A stretch of 64,000 nt of DNA from SHAN690 sp038131955 (GTDB taxonomy: Bacteria; Bacteroidota; Bacteroidia; Flavobacteriales_G; Salibacteraceae): positions 186,001 to 250,000 of the forward strand of contig JAYPQK010000009.1 of the NCBI GenBank assembly GCA_038131955.1, given 5' to 3'. The notes beneath the pieces are model-generated. The model did not search any database. It was not told where the DNA came from and worked only from the letters and a program-made list of their open reading frames with translations. Numbering within the stretch: position 1 is the stretch's first letter; each line of letters starts with the position of its first letter. Made by a program: the position numbers and the translations under genes. Positions 24,725 to 33,682 of this stretch are shown here, piece by piece.

Positions 24725-27520
24725 CTATTGCTCGATCTCCACTTCATCCACGAAAATGAACGCCTCGTCGCCATGGCCTTGATGCCACTCAGGTAAGGTG
24801 CCATAATTCTTGGCGACCACCTTCACGTACCGGGCGTTTACCGCAGACTTTAGATCGAGATTGAATGAGCGAACCTGAACCTCGTAGTCATCTGCGTGAG
24901 CCTCATTTTTTACCTTCCCGGCGCTTTGGAAGTGGGATTCATCTTGTGAAGTCAGGTACTCTACCTCAGTAGGAAAAATGATCCATGATCGCGTATCCTG
25001 CAGGTAGCTTGATCTGAATGTTGAGATGGAAGTGGTTTGGTCCAGTTTAATAATCACCTCAAAGTCTTGACCTTGATAACCCTGCCAGTACCCCTTTCGC
25101 CAGTTCTTGTCGCCACGGATCCCGTCAATGAGACCTTTGTCTCCGCCGGCTGAATACTGCGGATTATACTGCCCAGTGATTTGTACATCCCAGTCGGGGT
25201 GGGGGTGTTTGTAGAAGCGCGCATGCACAGTGGTGCTGGTTGTTCTCACTCCATTGCGGTCGCGAAAGGCGTACGCCTGAATGGTGGCATTGGAGCGGAG
25301 AGTGATCTTAGGATCGAGTCCGACGTTTGTCTGTTGCCCGTCTTCGGTTATGATCATGTATACAACGCTGTCACCCGAAGAGGCTTTTAGTCGCACGGCA
25401 AGACTATCATCGAACGATATCGACGGTGCCTCTATTACCGGCGGTCTCACATACTCAAAGTCAAGCGTTTCTTCTTTGATCTGGGCCGTAGGTTCTCCGG
25501 TCAGGTCTTCATGGCTTATCCTCATCCCGGCCTTGAGAGCCCGCGCAATGGTTTCGCGCCCAAAGGTCTTGCCGTTCTCCAAGTGAACCGTGTAATCTTG
25601 GAAGAAGGGTTCGGTAAGGTTATACTCCGCTTTCCCGGGAGCGATAGCGTAGATTCCTAAGGCGGACATCACATACCATGCGCTCATTTGTCCGCAGTCT
25701 TCATTGCCTATCAATCCATCGGGTTGTGAGGAATAGAAGTCGCTCAAGATCTGGTGAACACGATGGGTCGTTTTTTCAGGACGGTCAACATAGTTGTAGA
25801 GGTAGGCCATGTGGTGACTGGGTTCATTACCATGGGCATATTGTCCGATCAGTCCGGTGATGTCTGCTTGTGTGCGGCCTGTTGTTTCTGTTGGGGCCTC
25901 AAAGAGCGAGTCGAGCTTTTGCTCAAAGGCTGTAGCACCTCCCATGGCCTCGATCATTCCTTCTATGTCGTGAGGGACGAAAAAGGAGTACTGCCAAGAG
26001 TTGCCTTCCGTGAAGTGATTGTTGACTTGTCTCGGGTCAAAGGGAGTGAGCCAACCACCGTTCTTTCTTGGCCGCATGAAGGTGGTTTCCGGGTCAAGTA
26101 GATTGCGCCATGCGTTAGATCGGTGAAGGAAGACCTCCGCCAAGGAATCTCGACCGATATGTTTGGCGGCACGTGCTATGCACCAGTCGTCATAAGCGTA
26201 CTCAAGGGTCTTTGAAACACTTTCGTGTTCGTCGTCCACGGCAATAAATCCTTGAGCCTGATACGCCGGCAATCCGAGGTGGTCCCAGGTCGCGCTCTTG
26301 ACCATGGCCTCGACCGCTAGTTCTTGATCGAAGTCGTCAATGCCCTTTGTCAATGCGTCGGTGATTACTGAAACGGAGTGGTAACCGATCATGCAATCGG
26401 TTTCATTGCTGCACAATTCCCAAACGGGGAGTCTTCCGCCTTGTTGATACATGGCCAAGAAGGTCCGGATGAAGTCGCGCGTGCGCTTCCGATCGATGAT
26501 CGTGCAGAGTGGGTGCGTGGCTCGGAAGGTGTCCCACAATGAAAAGACCGTGTAGTAAGTAAAATCCTTCGCTTCGTGCATTTGACCGTCCATGCCGCGA
26601 TAGGTTCCATCGACGTCCATAGCTGCATTGGGATGGATCATGGTGTGGTACAGCGCCGTGTAGAAGGTTCTCAGTTTTTCTTCATTCTCATCTTGTATTT
26701 CAATCTTTCCCAATTCTTCATTCCAACGTTCTCGAGCCTCCTCTTTGACCCGTTCGAAATCGTAATCCTGCAGCTCTGCCAGTGAATTCTTGACCGCACC
26801 ATCGATTCCTGTGAATGAGATCCCTGCTTTCAATAAAACCTCTTCCGTTCCTTCATCAAAGTGCAGGATCACCTTGCTGCTGTCTGCATTGACTTCAGGA
26901 GTGAATGGCAGTTGCGTTTGAATGTAAGAGTAGGTGTTTTGGTCCTGCGCCCAGGCTCTACTTCGTCGGCCTACGAAGAGGCTGTTTTGACTTTCGAAGA
27001 TCATCTGCGACTCCAAGAGATGGTCGCGATGCTCGAGATCGATGATGATGCTCGCTGCGCCCATAGGAAAACGATATCGGTGAAGGCCTACCCTGGGAGT
27101 GGTTGTCAGGTCTACTTGGATGTCGTTATCCAAGAGCACGCTATAGGTGCCCGGTGATGCGCTTTCATTTTCACGTGAAAAGGATGCGGCATATTCCGTT
27201 TGCTCGAATGAAGCTTCTCCCGTTTGGGGCATGACAAGAATATCACCGTAGTCACTCACGCCGGTACCGCTCAAATGGGTGTGCGAGAATCCATAGATGA
27301 TGCTATCGCTGTAGTGGTAACCACTGCAGCCGCTCCAGCTACCGTCGATGCGCGTGTCAGGCGAAAGTTGAACCATTCCAAAGGGAGTGGTGGCGCCGGG
27401 AAAGGTGTGGCCGTTCCTGTCAGTTCCAACGAAAGGATTGACATAAGATGCAAAGTCAGCTTGCTTCGCGCAGGAAGCGGTCAAGGCAAGCAGGATGAGT
27501 AAGTGGAAGAGGTTTTTCAT
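24725..27520 (-). CDS. GH92 family alpha-mannosidase lipoprotein
   Basis: About 931 residues from the ATG at 27520, which gives a clean lipoprotein signal (LLALTASCAKQ, lipidated Cys17). A GTG six codons upstream would overlap the previous gene by 4 nt. GH92 hallmarks: YVNPFVGT near residue 25, GHTFPGATTPFGMVQLSPDT, HGNEPSHHMAYLYNY and GNEDCGQMSAWYVMSALGIY. GH92 enzymes are Ca2+-dependent exo-alpha-mannosidases acting on N-glycan or yeast mannan linkages. The C-terminal ~200 residues add a chitobiase-C-like beta domain and an F5/8-type discoidin domain. No SusC/SusD pair is adjacent. The linkage specificity is unknown. Confidence 0.93.
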   Translation of the reverse strand: MKNLFHLLILLALTASCAKQADFASYVNPFVGTDRNGHTFPGATTPFGMVQLSPDTRIDGSWSGCSGYHYSDSIIYGFSHTHLSGTGVSDYGDILVMPQTGEASFEQTEYAASFSRENESASPGTYSVLLDNDIQVDLTTTPRVGLHRYRFPMGAASIIIDLEHRDHLLESQMIFESQNSLFVGRRSRAWAQDQNTYSYIQTQLPFTPEVNADSSKVILHFDEGTEEVLLKAGISFTGIDGAVKNSLAELQDYDFERVKEEARERWNEELGKIEIQDENEEKLRTFYTALYHTMIHPNAAMDVDGTYRGMDGQMHEAKDFTYYTVFSLWDTFRATHPLCTIIDRKRTRDFIRTFLAMYQQGGRLPVWELCSNETDCMIGYHSVSVITDALTKGIDDFDQELAVEAMVKSATWDHLGLPAYQAQGFIAVDDEHESVSKTLEYAYDDWCIARAAKHIGRDSLAEVFLHRSNAWRNLLDPETTFMRPRKNGGWLTPFDPRQVNNHFTEGNSWQYSFFVPHDIEGMIEAMGGATAFEQKLDSLFEAPTETTGRTQADITGLIGQYAHGNEPSHHMAYLYNYVDRPEKTTHRVHQILSDFYSSQPDGLIGNEDCGQMSAWYVMSALGIYAIAPGKAEYNLTEPFFQDYTVHLENGKTFGRETIARALKAGMRISHEDLTGEPTAQIKEETLDFEYVRPPVIEAPSISFDDSLAVRLKASSGDSVVYMIITEDGQQTNVGLDPKITLRSNATIQAYAFRDRNGVRTTSTTVHARFYKHPHPDWDVQITGQYNPQYSAGGDKGLIDGIRGDKNWRKGYWQGYQGQDFEVIIKLDQTTSISTFRSSYLQDTRSWIIFPTEVEYLTSQDESHFQSAGKVKNEAHADDYEVQVRSFNLDLKSAVNARYVKVVAKNYGTLPEWHQGHGDEAFIFVDEVEIEQ

Positions 27521-27534
27521 GGGTATGCGTGTGA

Positions 27535-28887
27535 TCACCAGAAGCGATCCTCAGTGGGAATGGGTTTGTTTCGTTCCACGGCAAAAGGGTTGAATACTCT
27601 TTTGGCAAAGAGGTACCAAATACCGGGTGATACGGCCATCTCGTTGTCCGCTCCCTCCCAGTAGGGGTCAGATCCATAGGCGGTTCCCATATTCGATGCA
27701 TAAGGAAAGCCTTTGTTCTGTTCGTTGGTTGAACTCGAGATCATCGCCTTCTTCATTTCGTCGAGGTAATAGTCTGCAAGACCGACATCCCCAGCTATCC
27801 TCCAAACCAGCGCCATTTGAGCCGTTCCTTCCATGAACACGGCATCTAGATCTTCGTCGATATCGTAGCCGTTGATCGTATTACCGGTAACTGTTGCGGT
27901 CTGTGTAGTCAGGAAGCGATCGGCGTCGTCGAGCGTTGCTTCCGGAAAGTCAGGGAAGGCGCAATAGCCCCAAGAGAAGTTGTCTACTGCGTAGGCGTAG
28001 GGTGGGTTCTCTGGCCAAGACATCAAACTCGTTCCGTCCCATCGCGCTTCTTCCAAGTAACTCAGCAGTTCTGCATGGAAGCTGTTGTACCCCCTGACGG
28101 CGCTGAACGCATCGATCATTCCTTCCGTCACCTTGTACTGAAGAAGGTTCCCATCCGCATCGTAACCTGCCCAGAGTCCTCCATCGCTGGCTTGCAGCCC
28201 GATGAGCCACGCCTCGATCGCTGAGGCTAGCTGAGCATACTTTTGGGTTCCGGTGTAGTCGTGGTAGTTATTGATCGCGATCAGAAGCCAGGCATTGTCA
28301 CCCATCCACCGATGCCAAGAGGGGGTTCCATTGCGATCTCGAAACTGGGAGAACCCGCCAGGACCTTGGTCGAACTCGATCCACACCCGTTGATCAAAGA
28401 AGTCCAGAATGGCTTCTGCCCGTTCGACTTGACCATCGAGGAGGAACGCCATGACCGAAAGGGCATTGTCATACAAGGAAACCACATTTCCGTCTTCGGC
28501 GCTTTCCAAAAGACCGTTGTCCAATTGTTGGTCTTCGAGCCAACTCATGATGCTGAGCTCGAGCGTGCTTAATTCGTATTCAGCGCGATAGTTCAAGCCG
28601 ATCTTGTTGCCCGCCACAAGGGTTGTGTCAGGAAAGAAGGAGTAATTGGTATCAGTGGCGGTGACCCATGTATATCCTTCGAGGTCTTCGATCTTCCAGA
28701 AGCCGTTTTCATCCGTAATGCTGGAGCCCTGTTCGGTATTGATGATGATCCCTTCGATGCCATTTCCAAAAGGATCCAAAACCGTTCCCTGCACCGAGTA
28801 GGGATCGGGTGAAGAGCCGCAAGAACCAAATATCGTGATCGTGACGAGGATGGATGCCAGTATGCCGAGGGTTCGCAGTTCTCTCAT
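27535..28887 (-). CDS. Lipoprotein with carboxypeptidase-regulatory-like domain and helical toroid domain
   Basis: 450 residues from the ATG at 28887, giving a lipoprotein signal (TIFGSCGSS). Residues ~30-105 form a carboxypeptidase-regulatory-like beta domain (VQGTVLDPFGNGIEGI, GFWKIEDLEGY). The rest looks like an (alpha/alpha)6 toroid with repeated WLLIAINNYHDYTG, WLIGLQASDGGLWAG and WGYCAFPDFPEA motifs, as in glycoside hydrolase or lyase relatives. No catalytic signature is recognised, so the reaction is not named. The stop lies 14 nt before the GH92 start, so both form one operon and may act on the same glycan. Confidence 0.72.
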   Translation of the reverse strand: MRELRTLGILASILVTITIFGSCGSSPDPYSVQGTVLDPFGNGIEGIIINTEQGSSITDENGFWKIEDLEGYTWVTATDTNYSFFPDTTLVAGNKIGLNYRAEYELSTLELSIMSWLEDQQLDNGLLESAEDGNVVSLYDNALSVMAFLLDGQVERAEAILDFFDQRVWIEFDQGPGGFSQFRDRNGTPSWHRWMGDNAWLLIAINNYHDYTGTQKYAQLASAIEAWLIGLQASDGGLWAGYDADGNLLQYKVTEGMIDAFSAVRGYNSFHAELLSYLEEARWDGTSLMSWPENPPYAYAVDNFSWGYCAFPDFPEATLDDADRFLTTQTATVTGNTINGYDIDEDLDAVFMEGTAQMALVWRIAGDVGLADYYLDEMKKAMISSSTNEQNKGFPYASNMGTAYGSDPYWEGADNEMAVSPGIWYLFAKRVFNPFAVERNKPIPTEDRFW

Positions 28888-28923
28888 AATCTTCGGCAAG
28901 TTAAGGAAGGAAATTGGAATGCT

Positions 28924-29079
28924 CTAGGCGAGCATGAGGTGTAGATTACGCTCTAGAACTTCAAGATCCACGAGGGCATTGAACCTGTGGGTGAACTGGC
29001 TGTCACCTTCACAAAGCTGGTAATAGAATTGGTGACCCATGTAGCTGACTAAGTTATCGTGGAGATTGTTTTTCCTAGG
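28924..29079 (-). other. Short open segment, possible gene remnant
   Basis: Between stop codons lies a 51-codon open frame with protein-like composition (LVSYMGHQFYYQLCEGD, then FTHRFNALVDLEVLERNL). The only ATG gives 38 residues. It resembles the C-terminus of something larger that has been lost, but no family is recognised. It lies in a ~700-nt tract that otherwise holds only the tRNA and its repeats. Confidence 0.25.
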
Positions 29080-29206
29080 TTATTCGCTGTTCCTGACTAA
29101 GGTCATTTTTAACTGAGAATACTTGAACTAAGAAACATAGCAGTATTTATAATTGAATGGAATTTCCAATCTTCGCAGTCCGATCAGTAGGTTCTACTGA
29201 AAGTCG

Positions 29207-29252
29207 TGTTAGAGCGCTATCCGCCTGAGACGGAGAAGAGGCCACTGAATAA
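29207..29252 (+). repeat. Degenerate tRNA-like copy upstream of tRNA-Val(GAC)
   Basis: GTTAGAGCGCTATC and AGAGGCCACTG match the D-stem end and the variable/T-arm part of the intact tRNA 80-100 nt downstream. Between them, TCCG-CCTGAGA-CGGA mimics an anticodon arm, and GCCACT-GAATAA-AGTGGC mimics a T-arm. No matching acceptor stem exists, so it is a decayed copy and not a gene. Confidence 0.55.
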
Positions 29253-29287
29253 AGTGGCAATTGTTCTTTAGGGTCGAAATAAAATTA

Positions 29288-29362
29288 GAGGGATTAGCTC
29301 AGTTGGTTTAGAGCGCTACCTTGACAGGGTAGAGGCCACTGGTTCGAATCCAGTATTCCTCA
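29288..29362 (+). tRNA. tRNA-Val (anticodon GAC)
   Basis: A complete cloverleaf. Acceptor GAGGGAT pairs with ATTCCTC (one G-T), the D-stem is GCTC/GAGC, the anticodon stem CTACC/GGTAG encloses loop TTGACAG (anticodon GAC), the variable loop is AGGCC, and the T-arm is ACTGG-TTCGAAT-CCAGT. The discriminator is A; CCA is not encoded. Confidence 0.95.
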
Positions 29363-29374
29363 CTTGATGACCGA

Positions 29375-29405
29375 AAGGCCACTGCGAAAGCGGTAGGCCT
29401 TTTTT
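29375..29405 (+). terminator. Rho-independent terminator of the tRNA-Val(GAC) transcript
   Basis: AAGGCC plus ACTGC pairs with GCGGT plus GGCCTT around a GAAA tetraloop, with one bulged A on the 3' side, and is followed by a T-run. Confidence 0.82.
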
Positions 29406-29451
29406 ATTTGGCCCGAATCAAGCTCGCTTGAGTTCGAGGCCAAATAAAAAA
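29400..29451. repeat. Long tRNA-linked inverted repeat, copy 2
   Basis: A nearly continuous 52-nt hairpin. TTTTTTATTTGGCC pairs with GGCCAAATAAAAAA over 14 bp, then CGAA/TTCG and TCAAGC/GCTTGA. It has the same layout as the repeat at 22082-22131, including the CTCGCT loop and a downstream GGTTCCCTT. Confidence 0.75.
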
Positions 29452-29503
29452 GGACGGGCACGCGAAGCGAGACCTGGCCTTGAGGTTCCCTTCACAGCGG
29501 ACA

Positions 29504-29567
29504 AATGGATCATTCCGAAGGAATAATCCATTCTCGCTTGAGTTCGAGGTCAAAGAAAATGGACGGG
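29504..29567. repeat. Hairpin plus partial copy of the tRNA-linked repeat
   Basis: 29504-29532 is a perfect-looking hairpin (AATGGAT-c-ATTCC-GAA-GGAAT-a-ATCCATT). It is followed by 29533-29567, a diverged second copy of 29423-29458 (CTCGCTTGAGTTCGAGG, then AAAATGGACGGG). Confidence 0.65.
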
Positions 29568-29595
29568 TTGGTTCAGAAAAGATGCTTTGGTAGAG

Positions 29596-31137
29596 TCAGT
29601 CGATGTTTCTCTTTAACTCTTTTATGTAAGACGATGGCGTGAGTTGTGTGTACGCTTTGAACGCTGAGGTAAAGGATGTGGTGGATCGGTAGCCGGTCAA
29701 ATCAGCCAACGCGTCAACTGTGTAGTTTCTTGCCTTCTTCTCGACTTGAAGTTGACTCAGTATGTATTGGATCCTGAGATGGTTGATATATTCCGGGAAC
29801 CTCATACCTCTGACTTGAGTGATGGCAAGGCTCAAGTACTTTGAATTCGTGCCGCAATGCTTGGCGACGTATTCTAAGGTGCAGTCCTTTACCAGGTATC
29901 CATCGCTTTCCTCCCATTTCCTCAGCTGCTCTAGAATCTCTTTTTCAATTGAGGGGTCCAGCTTCGGACTTTCTTTCATCGCCGGGTTTTGCGTGTCGTT
30001 TGACGATGAAATGAGGTCTTGAACGCGTTCGAAGAGAATCTTGTTCTCTCTGGTTCTTTTGATATACAGTCCGATCAAGATGGAAGAGATCATGATAAGG
30101 ATGACCGATAGGCTGATCCAGATCCAATTTCTAAAAGAGGCGACTTGAAGTTTGGATTTGATCAAGTCATTCTCCAATTGCACGACTTCGAGTTGACTTT
30201 TATATTCCGTCAGCCGAAGCCTTTGGGTTATTTCTGCATTGAACAGGGAATCTTTCAATGAGTGGTGTCGCTCCAGAAAGAAAAGGGCTGAATCTTGCAT
30301 TTGTTTGGATTCGTAGACTTTTGACAATACCCAGTATGCCTTTTCTTCGGTGATGGGGTATGCTAGCTTCAATGACCAGTTTAGTTGATCCTGTGCGAAG
30401 TAGCGGGCACTGTCGAGATTACCCCTAAGTAGCTGATAATAGGCGAGATTATTGAGTGCTTCGCTGATGGTCTCATCTGGGAATTCAACCGCTTGTAGAA
30501 TGTGGTAGCATTGTTTGAAATGGACTTGCGCTAAGGTCAGGTCTTCTCGAATGGCATGTATGATTCCCAAGTTATTATGTGCCTTTGCTAGAATGGAGAG
30601 CGCATCGTGCTGTTTTGCGATGTCGAGGCATTCCGTCAATGTGGTTTCCGCGCTATCGAGTTCATTGATTGAACGGAGAAAACTTCCTTTGATTTGAAGT
30701 CCTTCCGCCTTCAGTTTTGGTTCAGCAGACTGGTTGAATCGCTTCGTGCAAAGAGCAACGTACCTTCTCGCTGATCGCTGGTCCCCTGTGATCGCATTGA
30801 TCTCTACCAACACCTGTGCAGCTCTACCAACACAGCTGTCGATGCCAAGTGAATCGGAGATCTTTAGTGCTTGGATGGCGTCTGTGTGTGAACTGGTCAG
30901 GTCGCCTAATCGTAGATAGAGTTTGGCTCTTTCTACATACAGCAGAGCCTCTGTAGTATCAGTAACGATCCGTGAATCTGTGAGTCGATCCGATAGATAA
31001 GTTAGCGCTTCTGTGTAGCTGTGTGATCTGTAGAGTCCACGCAGTTCTTCTAACTCCGAAACCTGTGCTTTGGATGATAATGTAGCAGCAAGTGTTATTG
31101 GGAGGAAAAGGACCAAGAAACGGAAGTGCAGTCGCAT
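29596..31137 (-). CDS. Membrane-anchored TPR/AraC-type transcriptional regulator
   Basis: 513 residues from the ATG at 31137, which leaves a proper signal peptide (ends SSKAQ). Residues ~25-330 are tetratricopeptide repeats predicted to face the periplasm. One transmembrane helix follows (WIWISLSVILIMISSILIGLY), then a cytoplasmic tail ending in an AraC-type double helix-turn-helix (about 415-510: YVAKHCGTNSKYLSLAI, then ALADLTGYRSTTSFTSAFKAY). Such one-protein sensors couple an envelope signal to gene control in Bacteroidota. The divergent gene 109 nt away, an SprB-repeat T9SS protein, is a candidate target; the ligand is unknown. Confidence 0.87.
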   Translation of the reverse strand: MRLHFRFLVLFLPITLAATLSSKAQVSELEELRGLYRSHSYTEALTYLSDRLTDSRIVTDTTEALLYVERAKLYLRLGDLTSSHTDAIQALKISDSLGIDSCVGRAAQVLVEINAITGDQRSARRYVALCTKRFNQSAEPKLKAEGLQIKGSFLRSINELDSAETTLTECLDIAKQHDALSILAKAHNNLGIIHAIREDLTLAQVHFKQCYHILQAVEFPDETISEALNNLAYYQLLRGNLDSARYFAQDQLNWSLKLAYPITEEKAYWVLSKVYESKQMQDSALFFLERHHSLKDSLFNAEITQRLRLTEYKSQLEVVQLENDLIKSKLQVASFRNWIWISLSVILIMISSILIGLYIKRTRENKILFERVQDLISSSNDTQNPAMKESPKLDPSIEKEILEQLRKWEESDGYLVKDCTLEYVAKHCGTNSKYLSLAITQVRGMRFPEYINHLRIQYILSQLQVEKKARNYTVDALADLTGYRSTTSFTSAFKAYTQLTPSSYIKELKRNID

Positions 31138-31245
31138 ATGTTGAGTCTCTGTGGGTGGGAAATTACCCCAAATTCGGGAATTTGACGTAGCCAAAACCCT
31201 GCTTTGCGAGCATGTTCATCTACCTTGCCGCTTCAATTTGAGATT

Positions 31246-32961
31246 ATGAAGCGCATTTCCATTTTTTTCTTGTTCATCACTCTGCTTTCAGTTCGTCCAA
31301 CTGAAGCACAGACTCAGCTAACCTGGCTCGATCTACCCTCTGAGGGGTCGGTCACCAATGGACCTACTAATGGAATGTGGTTCACGGCTCCTGCAGATTT
31401 TACCATCAAGGCGGTTAAGGTGCCGGATGATTCCATGAATCCATTCAATCCGCAGAGCATTGCGATTCTCAAGTTCACGGGTTCGGGTGCATCAGGAAGT
31501 CCGGCTACGAACTATACCGTTCTTTTCTTAGTTCAGGATACCATGGCCCCAGATTCGATTCCTTGCAATGTGGATGTTCTTGAGGGAGACCACATTGGTA
31601 TCATTGGTTCTAGATGGGATGCATCGAGTAATGTTGGACAGTGCTCAAATGCCAGCACGGGAAGTTATAGCGCTAGTATCAATGGCTTTTCAACCGCTCT
31701 GTTTAAACTGAATGCCAATTCTCCATTGAACAACCAGGCCCCGAGCGTGGTGTGGATGCCTAGTACTACTGCTCCGATCGCCCGCGTCGAGATGTACTAC
31801 GAAGGGTGTGAGATTCCGGTACCTGATTCGGTCACTGTAACGAATCTGGATTGCTACGATGATAGCAATGCCTTTGCTGAAGTTTTCATCACTGGAAATT
31901 TGGGTCCATATGTGATGGAATGGTCTACGGGAGACTCAAATGTGACTGGAATCTACGATTTGGAGGCTGGGAGCTATTCAGTGACCGTTACCGATTCAAC
32001 CGGTTGCCGGTATGATACAACAGTGGTGGTAGAGGAGCCGGATAGTTTGTTTGCTGCAGCCTCATTCGAGGAGCCTCTCTGCTTTGGGGATGCCAATGGA
32101 TCCGTTTTTGCCACTGCTCAAGGTGGAATTCCGCCTTATAGTTTCGCCTGGAATAATGGTGGCATGACCAGCTCGATCACCAATGTTGTTGCGGGGATGC
32201 ATACCCTTACGGTGACAGATTCTAACGGCTGCGTCTCCATTCATGATTTCGAGCTAGAGCAACCGGGTTTGCTGCAAGTCCAATTGGATTCGATTGTGCA
32301 TAATAACTGCCCTGGTCAGGAGCTAGGAGAAATCTGGACGACGATTCAAGGTGGGGTAGGACCCTTCACGAGCAGTTGGGACGACCCAAATTCGACCACC
32401 ATTTCCGTGGTCTTTAACCTTCCAAATGGAACGTACTCGTATTCAGTCACTGACTTCAACGGGTGTTCGACCTCTTTCTCGGACTCTGTCTATTCATTGA
32501 ACCCAAATCCTACCGTTGACCTTGGGCCCAACCAAACATTAACTGCTGCTGGACCGATCACATTGTACGGACCTCCAGGTATGAATAGCTATTCGTGGTC
32601 AACTGGAAGCACCTTCGATTTCATCTATGTATTAGGCGCTGGAACCTATTGGTTGCAAGTCGTTGACTCTAACCTCTGCGTAGGTAGTGATACAATAGAA
32701 GTTTATCCGGTTCCTCCACTAGGGGTTACTGAAGTGGAGTCAGCCGACCTTGAGCTATTTCCTACGGTTGGTTCGGGACGATTCATGATCCATTCAATCA
32801 ACATTCCGAACAATTTGGAGGTACTCAATTCACTCGGACAGCGGGTTGCCCAAAAACGAATCAGTTCTCCTTATCAGGAGCTAGACCTCTCTCACCTTGC
32901 ATCGGGCAAGTACTGGTTGAGGATGGACGGAGCCGTACAGGGTTTCGTGATTTCGAAGTGA
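31246..32961 (+). CDS. SprB-repeat, T9SS type A cargo protein
   Basis: 571 residues from the ATG at 31246, giving a signal peptide (ends PTEAQ). The first ~190 residues form a beta-rich domain with choice-of-anchor-like features. Three SprB-type repeats follow (about 205-425), each with a C(Y/F)GD(A/S)NG-like start, a W(S)TG or WNNG turn and a GxYxVTVTDSxGC end. The last ~75 residues are a T9SS type A sorting domain (ELFPTVGSGRF, then LDLSHLASGKYWLRM). It should be exported and attached to the surface, probably as an adhesin. Confidence 0.86.
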   Translation: MKRISIFFLFITLLSVRPTEAQTQLTWLDLPSEGSVTNGPTNGMWFTAPADFTIKAVKVPDDSMNPFNPQSIAILKFTGSGASGSPATNYTVLFLVQDTMAPDSIPCNVDVLEGDHIGIIGSRWDASSNVGQCSNASTGSYSASINGFSTALFKLNANSPLNNQAPSVVWMPSTTAPIARVEMYYEGCEIPVPDSVTVTNLDCYDDSNAFAEVFITGNLGPYVMEWSTGDSNVTGIYDLEAGSYSVTVTDSTGCRYDTTVVVEEPDSLFAAASFEEPLCFGDANGSVFATAQGGIPPYSFAWNNGGMTSSITNVVAGMHTLTVTDSNGCVSIHDFELEQPGLLQVQLDSIVHNNCPGQELGEIWTTIQGGVGPFTSSWDDPNSTTISVVFNLPNGTYSYSVTDFNGCSTSFSDSVYSLNPNPTVDLGPNQTLTAAGPITLYGPPGMNSYSWSTGSTFDFIYVLGAGTYWLQVVDSNLCVGSDTIEVYPVPPLGVTEVESADLELFPTVGSGRFMIHSINIPNNLEVLNSLGQRVAQKRISSPYQELDLSHLASGKYWLRMDGAVQGFVISK

Positions 32962-33035
32962 TCTACGGACACGCGTGAGTGAGAGCCTGCGCTACAGCTT
33001 CGGCGATGGCACGCCCCAAAGAAAACACCATCGGT

Positions 33036-33682
33036 TTAAAAATTCACCCTTACTCCCAATTGCACCCTTCGTGGAAGCTCCCAATTCGCTGGGCCCATCA
33101 GTTTCATCGCATAGTACTCGCGAAACGACGCTTCACTGTTTTGCGACTCGATGAAGGCTTTGCCTACGGCAGAGTTCAGATATCCGTCGTCGTCCGGGTT
33201 TCCGGTGGCGCGGTAGACATTGGCCACGGTACGTGCATCGAATAGATTGCGGATCTGGAGGTAGGCGTTCACCTTGTATTCCTTACCCTTCTCATCGTCG
33301 CCTGGTTTCCATGTGAAGCTCTTATCCAACCTAAGGTGGAAACGGAACCTCCAGAGAAGAGATGCGCTATTGATCTTTCCCTCCTGAAGCGGCGCCGGAT
33401 TGTTCTGATACAAGGCCGCAGAGGTGAAGTTTGCCTGAGGATTGTAAGGGTCGCCGGAACCTCCTCGCATGATCAAGTTGAGCCCGGTGTTCTTCAGCAC
33501 CTGCTTCTCCTTCCAGATCGGACCGTTGTAATCGCCTCCTTCGCCTTGATGGCTACGTTAAAGAACATCGCGGGTTGACCGTTGGATTCGGTGACCACAC
33601 CTTTAATAGAACCGTTGCCTACTTGGGCATGTGTTCCTACTGCTAAGATGAGGGTCAGAAGGAGTAGTACGAGTCGTCTCAT
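33036..33682 (-). pseudogene. TonB-dependent receptor remnant with large internal deletion and frameshift
   Basis: The first 46 or so codons (from 33682) give a signal peptide and the start of a regulatory-like domain (NGSIKGVVTESNGQPAMFFNV). At about 33541 the frame changes and the sequence resumes as the C-terminal ~170 residues of a receptor barrel (GDYNGPIWKEKQVLKNTGLN to the last strand RVQLGVRVNF). The plug and most of the barrel, several hundred residues, are missing. The N-terminal frame stops at 33494. It cannot encode a working receptor. The outer ends are well preserved, so the deletion looks recent. Confidence 0.8.

Noticed and set aside
24253..24804. Full-length start of the membrane protein at 24804
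   Set aside because: The first 37 residues are antisense to the GH92 gene end and not hydrophobic; ATG 24693 gives the expected N-terminus.
29375..29567. CRISPR array near tRNA-Val(GAC)
   Set aside because: Copies are few, of unequal length and not regularly spaced; no cas gene is present in the window.
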